Shown: positions 1 to 11,568, numbered from the stretch's first letter. The stretch: DNA of 64,000 bases from Campanula takesimana (GCA_026119855.1 JAOWBW010000249.1:1302001-1366000), one strand, 5' to 3'. A program made the numbers and translations. Notes: generated from the sequence alone by a model not told the origin.

Positions 1-673
1 AATTAACATTCAAACACTCAAGAAGATCCAAGGTTTATTTCTTGCCAACATAGGTAAGTTTTCTAACTTTTTCTTCGTGTTCTTGCATTATTTTTAATGT
101 AGATCTTTTATATTCATGTTCGTACATGTTTATTCATAGTTTCTTCATATTCTTTGCATGTTCATTCATATGTTCATAATATGTTCTTCGCATGTTCTTC
201 GTGTTTATAGATTAAAACCTTATTTATGCTATATTTAGGGTTGCGATCTTCATAATTACATGTTATTTCATAGCCGATGATGATCGAGGGTTCATCAACC
301 CGAGGATGATCTAGGAACTATTTCTAAACCCTAATCTTTAGGTAAATTCCCCCTCATTATGCATGATCCCGATTCTTCTGCCTATTCTAATTCTCTGCGA
401 ACTACGCTGACCTGAGCTTCTCACATTGAGAGGAACGTAGGCAATCTTCGGATCCGGTCTCAAACACTAACACACTACTAACACATTCATCATGATCCGA
501 TCATTCGGGCAATAGGAGTGATAATGTTCAATATTCTTCTCTTGTTGTAATTTGACCCCCGAACCCATTAAACATGCTTTTTTTCAAAGTTTTGGCTATA
601 ATTAAAACGGCGTGGCGACTCTCATATTTTAATGTTACTATGAATATCCGAAATTCAAACATACGTATTCACA
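1..673 (+). mobile_element. Tat-type LTR (family 2), 3' part, inserted in copia-1 gag
   Basis: This is a plus-strand copy of the LTR that lies in reverse at 31526-32768; both share the block around 30-60, the stem-loop at 400-440 and a GTCGCCACG motif near their inner end. It ends in TATTCACA at 673, and the next base continues the codons of copia gag, so it is the right end of an element or solo LTR that entered copia-1. The start lies left of the window. GTATC at 674-678 is the likely target duplication, but its partner is out of view. I see no coding sequence in it. Confidence 0.75.
400..440 (+). other. Conserved stem-loop, copy H1
   Basis: Outer arms CTACG (402-406) and CGTAG (436-440) and inner arms TCTC (419-422) and GAGA (428-431) can pair around a 5-base loop. 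The 5' internal bulge holds GACCTGA. Four relatives lie at 7750-7786, 31804-31841, 33603-33639 and 38803-38837. Confidence 0.6.
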
Positions 674-1584
674 GTATCCAATACCCAGGAATCAGTGGTA
701 GAAAGGAGAATATCTATCATATAGATACCTGAAGTAGACGCAGCCTTGCTGCCCTTCTTCTTTTTTTGCTCTTCCAAGAAAGCCTTGCAATTACGTTTCC
801 AATGACCAATTTCTTGACAATGGAAAAAAATTGCATCCATTTGTGAATCGGGTTTTGCCTCAGAAGCCTTGGCAACCTTTGCCTTGCTTATTTTGGGTTT
901 GACAACTTTCTTACCCTTTCCTTTGGCACTAGCCTTCTTCCCATCATGAACCAAGAGCACGGGAGAACCTTTCTCCACAATCTTCATCTCTGCAGTTTTG
1001 AGCATCCCATGCAACTCAGAGAGATTCTTATCCATTCCATGCATGTTATAATTCATCACAAACTGATTATAACTTTTAGGCAATGAATTAAGAATGAGAT
1101 CCGTGGCTAGCTCCAATGGGATTGGATAGCCAAGTTTCTCAAGGTGCTCTACATAACCTTTCATTTTAACAAAGTGAGGACTCACTTGTTGCCCTTCATT
1201 CATTTTACTAGTAGTGAATGCAACAATGGTCTTGTACCTCTCTTGCCTAGCTTGCTCTTGAAACATGGTTCTCAACTCCACGCCTATCTCATAGGCTTCC
1301 AAATGTTCCAAACTTTGTTGGAGTTTTGAACACATAGCAGCAAGCATGAGACAACTTACATCTCTAGAATCATTACGATGTTTCTTGTAATTGTCTCTTT
1401 CTACCCTAGGGGCAGTAGGCGGTGGTTCAGCAGGGAGAGGCCCATCGAGAATGTACAACTTATCTTCTTGCCTAAGAACGATTCTTATGCTACGGATCCA
1501 ATCCATAAAGTTAGTACCATTCTCTTCGAGCTTATCCTTCTCAAGGATCGATCGCAACGACATTGATTGAGTGTTATTAGTCAT
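674..1584 (-). pseudogene. gag: copia-1 gag, truncated, damaged zinc knuckle
   Basis: Structural Gag of a Ty1/copia element, which packages element RNA in cytoplasmic particles. The frame starts at ATG 1584-1582 (MTNNTQSMSL) and runs about 300 codons. The middle carries the UBN2-type core (HLEAYEIGVELRTMFQEQ, then LILNSLPKSYNQFV), a Lys-rich stretch follows, and near residue 255 lies the CCHC knuckle. Its first cysteine is replaced (FFHCQEIGHWKRNC instead of CFHC...). The frame runs open to WVLDT, the start of the protease, where the inserted LTR cuts it at 673. Copia-3 (57515-58924) gives the matching longer version. Not functional as it stands. Confidence 0.85.
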
Positions 1585-3165
1585 TATCTACAAATATGCA
1601 AAATTTCCAAAATTTAATAAGTACCGATTTTCATTAAAAAGATAAATAATGTATTTTTCAAACAAAATACTCCCACTAAATTATATAACCTTCATATACA
1701 TCCAATGTATAATATAATTTAATTGGGCTAAGATCCAACTTTAATTTAACTTTTGAGTCCACGGAGGCGGACCGCTCAAAAACTAAATTAATTAGGTAGA
1801 CAATCATGTCAATCATATCCCATATGATTCTTAGATCCTTTTATGAGATTCTTTGAGAAATCCAATTTCAAAAAGCATGTTTAATCTCATCTTTTGCCTA
1901 GGCCCAAAACTGTTTTGACGCCTAATTAAGTCCGACCATTTTAAACGCATAGGAACCATTCAATTTAATGCACCTTGCGGAGGCAAGCCCACATTAAACT
2001 AATGAACCTCATCTTGCTCATACATGAATAAAATCAATGCACTTCGCGGAGGCGAACCCACATCAAAATCACCCATATATAAACAAGTGTTTTAATCATG
2101 GCATGGCAAAGAAGGACTTAAAACTTTCTTTGAAGGTTCATCACAAATAGCATATAACACATTTATGAGCACATAATATAAACATGTTACACATCAAGTT
2201 TAGCCACTAAATTAATCTCCATTAATTTAAGCATGATATTTATGTGTAATTAGTTTCTCTATAATTATGAGGATGAGACTATTTCAACTTTGGTTATTAT
2301 CTCCAAATCAAGAGAACAAGAAGTGCGGTCGAACTAAGCCATTAGGCAACCACAATCCCGCACTAATTCAAGAAACCAAGAAAGTAGTCCATGTGGCCGA
2401 AACTAAGCAATAGATGGTCTCGATAAACGTAGGCCAATTGCATTCACAATTCCACATGGATCTCCAATCATGGAATCAAGAATTTTGTTTCTCAATTTTA
2501 GCAATTATGAACTCTTCATAATTCTAACTTCGTTTTATCTTTGAAACTTTGATTGCGATCAATTTTGGGAAACACAATCTCGATGAACGCAGATTAGCCA
2601 TCCAAAACTTGAACCAATCTAGGAATCACAAGACTAAAACAAATAGGAAAATCAAACCCCAAAATCCACACACAAACCAACTACCCAAAACCCATTCCAG
2701 ATCAGCAAGTCTGAAGTGGTCTTGTTACTGGTTTTTGTTGGATTTATCGAAAAATTCCAGAATCAGATTTTGAACAAAAATCAGAACATTCTGGCCTAGC
2801 GAGCGCGCGCCTGGTCCAGCACGGGCGGGCGCCTGCAACGCGCGCGCGCCTGGTCCAGCGCGGGCGAGCGCTTGTATTGTCAGAATGGTATAGAATTTTC
2901 AAGTTCGAAATTTTTGTCTCAAAATTATTTTTCCCCGATTATTAAAATTTTGATCCAATCAAAAATCAATAATCGAAATAATTCAGAATCCACCATAATT
3001 TTTATTGCGATTGAATCGTGCGATTAAAGTTGCAAAACAATAAACCACATAAAATCACAAAACACATAAGCATCATATATTCCAATATTCATATCATGCA
3101 AGGCACATAAACAATTTATATACACATAACATGATCCAAGTATTGAATTAATCAACATGAACGGG
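1585..3165 (-). other. copia-1 untranslated leader
   Basis: Leader between PBS and gag, homologous to the copia-3 leader at 55896-57423. No gene seen. It carries a GC-rich motif cluster at 2795-2875 in otherwise AT-rich DNA. Confidence 0.75.
2795..2875. other. GC-rich motif cluster in copia-1 leader
   Basis: About 80 bp of nearly pure G+C with repeated GCGCGCGCCTGGTCCAGC-like units, flanked by AT-rich leader. At the matching place copia-3 (56183-56335) has a different motif, GGTCC...GGACC. Confidence 0.7.
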
Positions 3166-3177
3166 GCTCTGATACCA
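3166..3177 (-). promoter_or_regulatory. copia-1 primer-binding site (initiator-Met tRNA)
   Basis: Minus strand reads TGGTATCAGAGC directly after the LTR end and one spacer base, the standard copia PBS for initiator-Met tRNA, where minus-strand DNA synthesis starts. Confidence 0.9.
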
Positions 3178-3178
3178 C

Positions 3179-4698
3179 TGTTGGGTTTCGTAGTAACATG
3201 CGCAGCGGAATTTAGCATTTAAAATTTTGAAACCCAAAGCCCATAGATCCGTTCATATGATTAAATCAAATACAATAACATGAATATAGAATAAAACTAA
3301 CCCTTGATGGCTATCAAAGTTTTCTCTTGGTCTTTGGTGGAGATTTGAAGACTTGATCACGATCACAAAGCTTGAACACGAACTTTGAAGATGATGATTT
3401 TCACCCTCTAGCGGTATCCACACTTTGAACGAATATCAAAGGAGCTTCTTTGATCTTGGTTGCTAGACCAATATTATGAAACACACTTTCACAATATAAT
3501 AAAGAACTATATGGAATTTATTTGTGAATTATTTTGTTCCTCAATCAAGGATATCTTAGAACAAAATAAATTCTCTCTCAAACTCTTTGAGACTCACAAA
3601 AGCACTAGTTAATATGGTCTGGCCGAATTGGGGTTTTTATACACAATTAAGACCTATTCCAAATAGGAATCTTGTGCCAAAAACCTTCTTAAATCGAATT
3701 AGGAATTTTCCTGTCGGCAGCACCAGGCGCCCGCCTGTAAAGGACCAGGCGCCCGCTTGAATGACCAGAAGGTCCTTGTCTTTCTGGAATTAATTCAAGC
3801 GCCCGCCTGGTCTGAACCAAGCGCCCGCTCGGTAGACCAAACAGCCCAGAATGTTTCCAGAAATTCATCCAAGGTCCTTTGACTCTAAATTCCAATATAG
3901 TCCTCTTATTAAAGATTCGTTCTATTGTGTGTGACCCTCTAGGATTATACTAAGTTGGCAATGGGCTCAAACATGATCCCATAAGATATGATTAGGTTCT
4001 AGCAAACCGTCATACCTACCCAAATAGTATAACTAGATACAAGTTCGCATTCCTTTAGAATATGTCACAATCCCTTTGTCCACGATGTCATTGAACACAA
4101 GTCATGGTCAAACAGTCAACTTGTTTTGTTCAATACTTTCTCGATTCCGAATATGTTGATAATTCAAATGCTATTGATCCAATCAATCCATTTGAGTCCG
4201 GCCGAACATTTCATCAACATCATTCCTTTGAGAGGCCCAAGCTTGACATCTCTCCGTGGAGGGACAAATCCATTTAGCTTATTATTCTTCCCAACGAGAA
4301 TCCGATTATGCCAATCATACCCTTTATAACTACCGTGTTATGGTAGCGTTTGAATATGTCAAACATAATGTTCATCAAGTGGAAGACTATAATAACTTCA
4401 TGTATAAGGATTCAAATGACATAACTAATATGAGATATATGTTCGACATAGACCATGACATAAATCTCATACAGCGGGTCATGTCCAGTACCTTGTTCCA
4501 AACAAGTACCCATAAATCTAACATGATCATCCCATGATCATTTAGCCTTTATACTAGTGCTTAACAAGTACTAGGGACGGAGATTATTATGAGTAAACAT
4601 GAACAACAATAATAATCAAAACATCTCTTTTATTGATATGAAATAAATGATAACAATTACAACGTTTATTAAACGTGCCTAGGGCACCACTACCAACA
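3179..4698 (-). repeat. copia-1 5' LTR
   Basis: A 1520-bp LTR with inverted ends TGTTGG...CCAACA, read on the minus strand. A TATA-like stretch (minus TGTATAAAAACC) lies near 3631-3645, and a cluster of GGCGCCCGCCTGG-like motifs (3720-3835) sits 80-190 bp upstream of it. The sequence aligns piece by piece with the split LTR at 44152-44848, 46576-47139 and 55661-55882. Confidence 0.9.
3720..3835. other. GC-rich motif cluster in copia-1 LTR
   Basis: Four copies of a GCGCCCGC-centred motif (AGGCGCCCGCCTG, AGGCGCCCGCTTG, AAGCGCCCGCCTGG, AAGCGCCCGCTCGG) spaced 20-75 bp apart, just upstream of the LTR TATA box. The homologous spot in copia-2/3 (46735-46830) carries GGTCCGGGCGGACC-type motifs instead. 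Confidence 0.75.
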
Positions 4699-4743
4699 GA
4701 GTGGTCCAAGTCGGGGTGTCTACAGAGCCCCTCGGTGGCGTGG
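4699..4743 (-). repeat. Element A 3' LTR stub and polypurine tract
   Basis: Bases 4699-4724 are the terminal GGTCCAAG..GGGGTGTCTACA of the LTR, matching 16850-16879. On the minus strand the preceding CCACCGAGGGGCTC (4725-4738) is the polypurine tract, identical to that before the element C LTR at 39569-39582. The remainder of this LTR lies beyond copia-1. Confidence 0.8.
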
Positions 4744-4925
4744 ATTTCAAAGAAAACGCGGCGATGAAAGAAAGACATCCGTCTAGGACATTACCAAGAA
4801 AAAAGAAAAGACTCGATAAAAGCAAGAATTTGAAATTATAAGGGATAGAGGTGCGCTCCCTGTATGAGCGGCTTGGTTGATAATAAAAGGTTCGGTGGCA
4901 TGAAGCGGCCCACCGTGGCCGACAG

Positions 4926-5215
4926 CGGGACCTGGGGGTCCGTTTGCTGGAAGCGGGATCCGTTTGCTGGTAGCGAGATCCGTTTGCTGGAAGCGAGACC
5001 TGTTTGCTGGTAGCGAGATCCGTTTGCTGGAAGCGGGACCTGTTTGCTGGTGGCGAGATCTGTTTGCTGGAAACGGGACCTGTTTGCTGGTAGCGAGATC
5101 CGTTTGCTGGAAGCGGGACCTGTTTGCTGGTGGCGAGATCCGTTTTCCAGAAGCGGGACCTGTTTGCTGGTAGCGAGATCCGTTTGCTGGAAGCGGGACC
5201 TGGAGGACCGTTTGC
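4926..5215. repeat. 20-bp tandem repeat array in element A 3' UTR
   Basis: About 14 head-to-tail 20-bp units alternating as GCGAGATCCGTTTGCTGG and GCGGGACCTGTTTGCTGG, so the higher unit is 40 bp. The array lacks stop codons in several frames, which creates long spurious open frames on both strands. Tat-lineage 3' UTRs are known to hold such arrays. Confidence 0.9.
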
Positions 5216-5575
5216 TTGAGTGCGGGACCCAGAGGACCGTCTGCTTGAATAGCAGGTACCGAGGGACCGTTTGCTTGAATGCAGGACCCAGAGGACCATC
5301 TGCTCGAATGCGGGACCCAGGGACCATTTGCTTAAGTGCGGGACCCAGAGGACCGTCTGCTTGAATAGCGGGTACCGAGGGACCGTCTGCTTGAATGCGG
5401 GACCCAGGGACCATTTGCTTGAATGCGGGACCCAGAGGACAGTCTGCTCGAATGCGGGACCCAGGGACCGTCTGTTTGAATGCGGGACCTAGAGGACCGT
5501 TTACTTGAATGCGGGACCCAGAGGACCGTTTGCTTGAATGCGGGACCCGGATGAACGTTTGCTTGAATGGATGTA
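5216..5575. repeat. About 30-bp tandem repeat array in element A 3' UTR
   Basis: Roughly a dozen units built on GACCGTTTGCTTGAATGCGG with ACCCAGAG or ACCGAGG links. They share the GACCnGTTTGCT core with the adjoining 20-bp array and look like its longer relative. The related element C has only a two-copy remnant at 39420-39470. Confidence 0.85.
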
Positions 5576-6170
5576 GATTTTTCTTGATGAGGAGGTGGTG
5601 ATTTTTGTGGCTCACCCAGGACCAAGTTGTTGCCGTGAGTCGCTCTTTGATGTTGACTGTTTGACTTTGACTTTTGGTGGGGTGCGGGCACAGTTGACTG
5701 CGGAGTGCTTTCTGCTGGGGATGAATTGTCAAAACTAATCTTTGAGAATTAAAGAAGGACATCCTAACTTTTTTTTTTAGTGACAATTCCTGTCCTACTT
5801 TCAATTTTAGACATGCCTTAAGGGCGGACCAAATTAAAGTGTGCCCAACTGGGTGCTCAAGGATTGGAGCTGCATCTTGATTTGGGCGGAAATTTCTTGC
5901 ATAGTTTTCCTGACAAGGATTTTCTGAAATGATCCTGGATGGGGAAGCGCGCGCCTCCCTTTGTAGGCATGTAATGCATGCGCTTTGCGCACCGGTGACG
6001 GGTGGCGCGCACGTCTGGGGGGCGGAATTCTAGGCTTGACTTTTACTGGCCAAAAGATCCACCAACAGCTATAATATCAGCTTCTGGTCGACAATTTGAT
6101 TTTAACAGCTCTCTTCTGCCATATTTGAACACCATTTTATTGCCCAATTTTGCTTGTGATCTTCTTTCCC
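5576..6170 (-). other. Element A 3' UTR remainder
   Basis: Non-coding. 5580-5750 matches element C at 39270-39400 on the other strand. A GC-rich cluster with AAGCGCGCGCCT and GGCGCGCACG lies at 5944-6022. 6023-6170 leads into the antisense ORF and may hold its promoter, but I see no certain TATA box. Confidence 0.6.
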
Positions 6171-7566
6171 ATGGCCTCTAACATTTTTATTCTTGATGCC
6201 GAGGTTGTTAAGAGTTACGAGAAGGATTTGTCGACCTTCGTGTATTCTTTCAAGACTCATCCCAAAAATGCTTTTATCAAAGATTTCGGGTTTCGAATTC
6301 TTTTTACTTTGCAGACATTGAAGCCGGATTGGGATTTGTTGAAGGTTGCTGCAGCTTTTTGGGATTGTGATAGCCATACTTTCAACTTTTCGGCTAATGA
6401 AATGGTGCCGACTGTCGATGATTTTGGGGCCATTCTTGGTATGCCTTTAGTTGGTAGGATTGCCGTCCCTAAGTATCACCGTGGTGTTTTTGACTCTTGG
6501 GTTGACCTTCTGAATCTCCCTGTTTGAGAGGTGAAGAAGATGATGCACGGGACCGTTGTTGACATAACTGAGCTTCCGATGTTTTTCAGCTTGCATTCGG
6601 AAGATGTCTCGGTTCAGTCTTTCAAGAGAAATGCCATGGTTGTTTGTATTTTCAGCGAGGTTCTGTTTGTCGCTCCTCTGGGTACTGCGGATGCGCAGTT
6701 GGCTGAGATTGTGTTGCAGGCGAAGGAGCAACAATTCAGTATAATCCCTCTCATAGTGGGGGAAACTTTGCATGGTCTGGACGAATTGCATCGTACGGGC
6801 GGGATGCGACGAGGAAGCCCCTTGCTTTTGACCATATGGCTTCGAGAGCATTTCAGGCTTTATGCGTCGGATGGTGACCTTTCTCCTTTTGCCGTTAATA
6901 GGCGACGGTTGCTGATTAGAGATTTGACTGAAGAGAATTGGCAGAAGTTCCTCGCCTCCCGTGCTTCGGACGATATTAAGTGTTGTCCCTCTTCTTGGGG
7001 TCTCCATCTTTTCGTGGAATGGACTTTGGGTTTCAAGCATATGGTCTTACCCAAATTGAGAGACTCTTCATTTTATCAACCAGAACGGGTTTTGAGACTG
7101 TCGCCAGCAAATAATTCCTTTTCCGAGGAATGGGGTATTTCGTCCAGTTTCTTATATGGGTCCGGACTTCTCGAGTGAGCTTCAGTCGGCTTGGGGAGAT
7201 GATCGCCATCGGTGGGCTTCCGTCCCTCTGCATCGGGGTAGTATCTTTCTTCCCGAGAGTTAGTTGGATCATTTGTTTGGTACCGTTTACCGCGGCATTA
7301 CTTGGGTAGATGCTCTTTGGGCTGAATTATTAGGGAAAGACTTTGAGCCTAGCAGTGCTTTGAGATACAAGGAAGCTGCCGCTGATGTGAACAACATTCT
7401 GACTGACCCTTTCGGCACCCCTTTGGATGACTTTTATGCTCGGAGGCGTTCTGTTGCGCAGAAGGTTTCGGTCCGTATCAGTGTTCCTAGACCTCCCAAG
7501 AAGAGTAGGATTGATGGTCGTTCGGGTGGCCCTTCGAAGGCCAAGAGAAAATTAGATTTTTCCTAG
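6171..7566 (+). pseudogene. Antisense ORF of Tat element A, plant-mobile-domain-like
   Basis: A coding-like stretch on the strand opposite to gag-pol, between integrase and the 3' LTR. It opens at ATG 6171 (MASNIFILDAEVVKSYEKDL) and would give about 460 residues if unbroken. The N-terminal part has WDLLKVAAAFWDCDSHTFNF and EMVPTVDDFGAILGMPL, which resembles the plant mobile domain / DUF7745-type family often found in plant elements. The C-terminus is basic (PKKSRIDGR..KAKRKLDF). Breaks: TGA at 6525-6527, a frame change near 7150-7178 and TAG at 7261-7263. Some Tat elements are known to carry antisense ORFs here, so this is probably an element-borne gene. Its role is unknown; the exact family assignment is by eye. 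Confidence 0.7.
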
Positions 7567-7972
7567 TACCCTAAGATATTGCAACTAAAATAGACCACTT
7601 GTTTAGGATTTAATGTTTTATGTCTTTTAATAGCTCAACATTCCCATTGTAATGGCAAAAATGATTTAAGGATTTGAATAAAATTGCATCTCGTTAATTT
7701 GAAATGATTTGGGTATTTGTTTATATTTTAGACCGCACCCGAGGGTTGCTTACGTTCCTCCAGTGTAGAGGCTCAGGTCTCCGTAGTTCAAACAAACGAA
7801 GACCATTTTTTTTTGTGCACCCTGTTTTTTGCCTAGACCGCCCTTTTGGGTTTTCAATCTAGCGGGCTTCTTTTTTGCACGTTCTCTAATTTTTTCCTAG
7901 GCCGCCCTTGCGGGTTTTCAACCTAGCCAGCTTTTTTTTTCTTTGTTGTTTTTTTTTTATCGTCTTCGTTTA
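7567..7972. other. Spacer between antisense ORF and integrase of element A
   Basis: Holds a plus-strand AATAAAA at about 7677 that could serve as poly(A) signal for the antisense ORF, stem-loop copy H3 at 7750-7786, and a module of about 80 bp (GCCTAGRCCGCCCTT...GGGTTTTCAA.CTAGC) present twice at 7829-7857 and 7899-7927. The module recurs in element C near 33411-33445 and 34095-34135 on the opposite strand. Confidence 0.6.
7750..7786 (-). other. Conserved stem-loop, copy H3
   Basis: On the minus strand CTACG pairs with CGTAA (one end mismatch) and CCTC with GAGG. GACCTGA is kept in the 5' bulge. Confidence 0.55.
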
Positions 7973-10233
7973 TTAAGCGTAGAATCTTTTCAGCTTGTCG
8001 AGGTTGACTTCCTTCGGCAGCTGATCTCCATCTAAATCCACGAGTCGGACTACACCGCTGCTTAGTATCTTCTTCACCACGTACGGACCGATCCATCTGG
8101 GTCCCCATTTTCCAAGGGGGTTCATGGCATTAGGAGGATTTTGTCTTAGGACCAAATCTCCCACATTGATGTTTCGAGGCTTCACCTTTTTGTTGAAAGC
8201 CCTTGCCATTCTTTGTTGATAGGCTCTCGTACGTTCGAGTGCCCTTAGCCTTTTCTCGTCGAGTAGAGCTAGCTGTTCATATCGACTTTGCATCCAATCG
8301 ATTTCATTGACTTGGTTCTCGAGGAGGACCCGTAGGGATGGGACTTCGAGCTCTATTGGGAGTACAGCTTCGGAACCATACACCAGTGCATAAGGAGTTT
8401 CTCCAGTTGCTGTCCGTATTGACGAGCGGTAGCCCCACAATGCTAGAGGTGGCTTTTCGGGCCAATCCCTTTCGGTGGAGGCCATTTTCTTCACAATGGT
8501 CTCGATTGTCTTATTAGCTGCTTCAACCGCACCGTTTACTTGAAGGCGGTATGGAGATGACTTGTGCTTAGTAATCTTGTATTCTACCAGGAGTGCGTCC
8601 ATCTCTTTCTCAAAGTAAGAACCGTTGTCTGAGATGATTTCATGAGGAACGACGTACCGGCACATGATGTGGGTCTTCACGAATTCGGCCACTTTCTTGG
8701 CGTTGAGAACCCGGTAAGCCTGTGCTTCGACCCATTTTGTAAAATAGTCCACGACTACTAGGACGAAATATTGTCTGTTTCTGCCAGTAGGGTGAACTTT
8801 GCCGATGATGTCTATGCCCCAACAAGAGAAGGGCCATGGGGTGGTCCTATTGTAAAGTTGTGAGGGTGGAGCGTGTTGTAGGTTGGCATGGAATTGGCAT
8901 TTGGCGCACCTTTTGACTTTCTCGACGCAGTCTCTTTCCATGGTACTCCAATAATAACCCATGCGGAGTATCTTCTTGGTCAACATAAACCCGTTCATGT
9001 GGGGCCCACATTCACCCTCGTGGATCTCATGCATTATTTCTTGAGCTTCAGTCTCATTTGCGCATAGGAGATTGATCCCTTCGTGGTGCCTTTTGTAAAC
9101 TCGGTCTCCAATTAGTACATATCGAGAGGCTAGCCTTTGCAATGCCATCTGAGACTTCTTATTGCTATTCTTGGGATAAGTGCCATTCTTGAGAAAATTC
9201 ATGATATCCGAATACCACGGGGAGTTTTCCTGGACCTCGTTGATCTCGATACTCATGCAGTATGCCGGACTGTTCATTCGGGCAATTTTAAAGGGCTTCA
9301 CCATTTTTCCCTCAAGCATTTCGACCAGTGAAGCGATGGTGGCTAGTGCATCAGCGAAACGGTTCTTGTCCCTTGGCAGGTAGTTGAAGGTGATTTCTTG
9401 AAACTGTTCAACCAACTCCTCGAGATGTTGACTATACCGTTGTAGAGTTGAGTCTTGAATCTTCCATTTTCCAGATGTCTTGATGATGAGTAAGGAATCA
9501 CCAAATACCTCTAAGCTCGTGACATTTCTCTCGAGGACCGCTTCGAGCCCTGCTATGCATGCTTTGTACTCGGCTATGTTGTTGGTGGCCTCAAATTCGA
9601 GGTGGATAGCAATTGGAGTATAGATGTCCTTTGGATCGACAAGTAACATCCATATGCCATATCCATGCTTATTGGCCGCGCCATCGAAAAAAAGTTGCCA
9701 CTTATTTTCCTCTGTTGTAGCGCAAATTAAATGCTCGTCGGGGAACTGTACATCTTCCCCCTTCACTTTGTCACACGGAAATTCAGCAAGCTGATCACTG
9801 AACACTTCCCCCTGATGGATTTGAGTGTGATGTAAGTGATATCGTAGCCGGCGATCATGAAGTACCATTTGGCTATTCTTGTTGACATGAAAGGCTTCTC
9901 GAAGATGTAGCGGAGTGGGTCCACTTTTGCTACCAATTTGATTGGGAAGGCCTCCATGTAATGCTTGAGCTTTTGAGTAACCCAAACCAATGCCGCACAA
10001 GAGTTCTCTAAGACAGAGTAGTTCTTCTCAGCTCCTTGAAACCGTCGGCTGACAAAGTAGATAGCATTCTATTTTGTGGAGTCTCGTTGTTCTTGTGCTA
10101 ACATAGCCCCTAGGGCTTCATCATTGACAGTGAGATAGAGCAAGCGAGGCTTCTCCTTGTGCGGTGGAACCAAAACTGGAGGGCATGTCAAGTAATGCTT
10201 CACTTGGTCGAAGGCTTCTTGGCAAGCATCGGT
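7973..10233 (-). pseudogene. pol: Element A pol: RNase H, archaeal-type RNase H and integrase
   Basis: C-terminal half of pol. The RNase H region (KNYSVLE..CAALVWVT, near 9950-10060) is followed by an archaeal-type RNase H (WQLFFDGAANKHGYG, then NNIAEYKACIAGLEA and VFGDSLL), the hallmark of the Tat lineage. Integrase follows: a zinc-binding part ending CAKC, then the core with GIDIIG (first Asp), SDNGS (second Asp) and VEAAN (Glu), ending PRWIGPYVVKKI with no chromodomain. The last 675 codons are almost open (10000-7973), but a frame change near 9770-9800 and a stop near 10069 break the polyprotein. E (59701-61945) is the close relative. Confidence 0.9.
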
Positions 10234-11568
10234 CTATTCTAGAGCCACATTCTTCTTGAGTAGCTTGAAGATCGGCTCACACATGGAAGTGAGTTGGTGC
10301 ACAAACCGACTGATGTATTGAAGTCTTCCCATGAAACCTTTGATTTCTTTCTGCGTCTTTGGAGGAGGCATATCAATGATTGCCTTGATCTTGGAGGAAT
10401 CGGCTTCAATTTCCCTCTCAGTGACCATATAACCGAGAACCTTTCCTCTGATGACCCCAAAAGTGCACTTTGCAGGATTGAGTCTCATGTTGTGTTGTCG
10501 GAGTCGTTCAAAGAACTTGCGAAGATCGATCAAATGTTGACCGTTGGTTCCCTTTGAATAGATGATCATGTCGTCTAAATAGACCTCGATCTCTTTATGA
10601 ATCATGTCATGGAATAGATCCGTAACAGCCTTTTGGTAGGTAGCCCCAGCGTTCCTTAACCCGAACGGCATGACAGTCTAGTAGAAAGTGCCCCACGGTG
10701 TTGTGAAAGCTGTCTTGTGTTGGTCCTCCTTGGACATGAGAATATGATTGTAACCGGTAAAACCATCCACAAATGAGCGGACTTCATAGTTGGCAATTGA
10801 ATCGACGAGCATGTCGATGTTTGGTAGCGGAAAATCATCTTTCGGGGAAGCTTTGCTCAAATCCCGGAAGTCCACACAAACTCAAACCTTGCCGTTTGCC
10901 TTTTTGACTGTCACAATGTTGGCTAGCCAAGTCGGATACTCGATGACTTTGATGAAACCCACACTGAGGAGATTTTCAATCTCTTCTTTGACTTGTAGGG
11001 ACCATTCTGGTTTGATCTTTCTGAGCTTCTGCTTTACTGGCTTGGCATCCTCTCTGATCGGAATTCTATGCTCAACAACCTTTCTGTCCAAACCCGACAT
11101 GTCTCTGTACGACCATGCGAATACATCCACAAATTCTTTGAGCAGTGCAGTCAATCTGTCTCTGTATTCCCCTTTGAAGAAGCTGCCTATCTTCGTTTCT
11201 TTCGGCTCTTCGTCGGGACCCAGATTAACAACATCCAATTCCTCATCATCCCCTGGACCATTTTCTCCACGACAGCGAACCTGTTGAGCTAGTTCATTTA
11301 GGTATGTTATGTTTTCGTGGTCTAATTCATCATAATTTGAATCGTTATTAACTTGTTCATTAAGTTCGTTATTAGTTAATTCATCATTTATGATGTTTAC
11401 AATCTCGGGGTACTCAGAAATATCAAATTTTTCATTAGCAAAGAAAGGAAACACACGCTCGGCTATGGCCTCCATATCCTCTTGGGTGAGGGTATTAGAA
11501 ACACTCTCGGACTCGAAAGCAAGTGTGATCCGCTCTTCCTTTGTTGTTGTACAGTGTATGCAACCCAT
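10234..11568 (-). pseudogene. pol: Element A pol: reverse transcriptase
   Basis: The RT domain copies element RNA into DNA. Visible motifs: KQKLRKIKPEWSLQVKEEIE at the front, FRDLNKASPKDDFPLPNID, DGFTGYNHI, MPFGLRNAGATYQ, and the catalytic YLDD box encoded near 10570-10582. Two in-frame stops split it. TGA at 10882-10884 stands where E has an Arg codon (CGA to TGA), and TAG near 10679 stands where E has a Tyr codon. The part 11568-10882 also holds an acidic linker before RT. Inactive. Confidence 0.9.

Larger units (their letters stand above)
674..4698 (-). mobile_element. copia-1: Ty1/copia element, 5' portion
   Basis: A minus-strand Ty1/copia element with a 5' LTR at 3179-4698, an initiator-Met PBS, a 1.6-kb leader and the start of gag. 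It is cut at 674 by a Tat-type LTR; the rest of gag, pol and the 3' LTR lie left of the window. At 4698 it ends inside the 3' LTR of Tat element A, with GAGTG (4699-4703) as the likely target site. It is the same family as copia-2 and copia-3 on the right side of the window, on the opposite strand. Confidence 0.85.

Noticed and set aside
4679..5804. Long open frames on both strands (up to 322 codons) with repeated KQVPLPANGSRYQQT- or GLFAGSEIRLLEA-like peptides
   Set aside because: They arise because the 20-bp and 30-bp tandem repeats lack stops in several frames. Overlapping frames on both strands are equally open, so no single one is supported as a gene.
6447..7040. Minus-strand open frame of 197 codons
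   Set aside because: Lies opposite the antisense ORF, has no domain, and the plus strand shows the recognisable protein.
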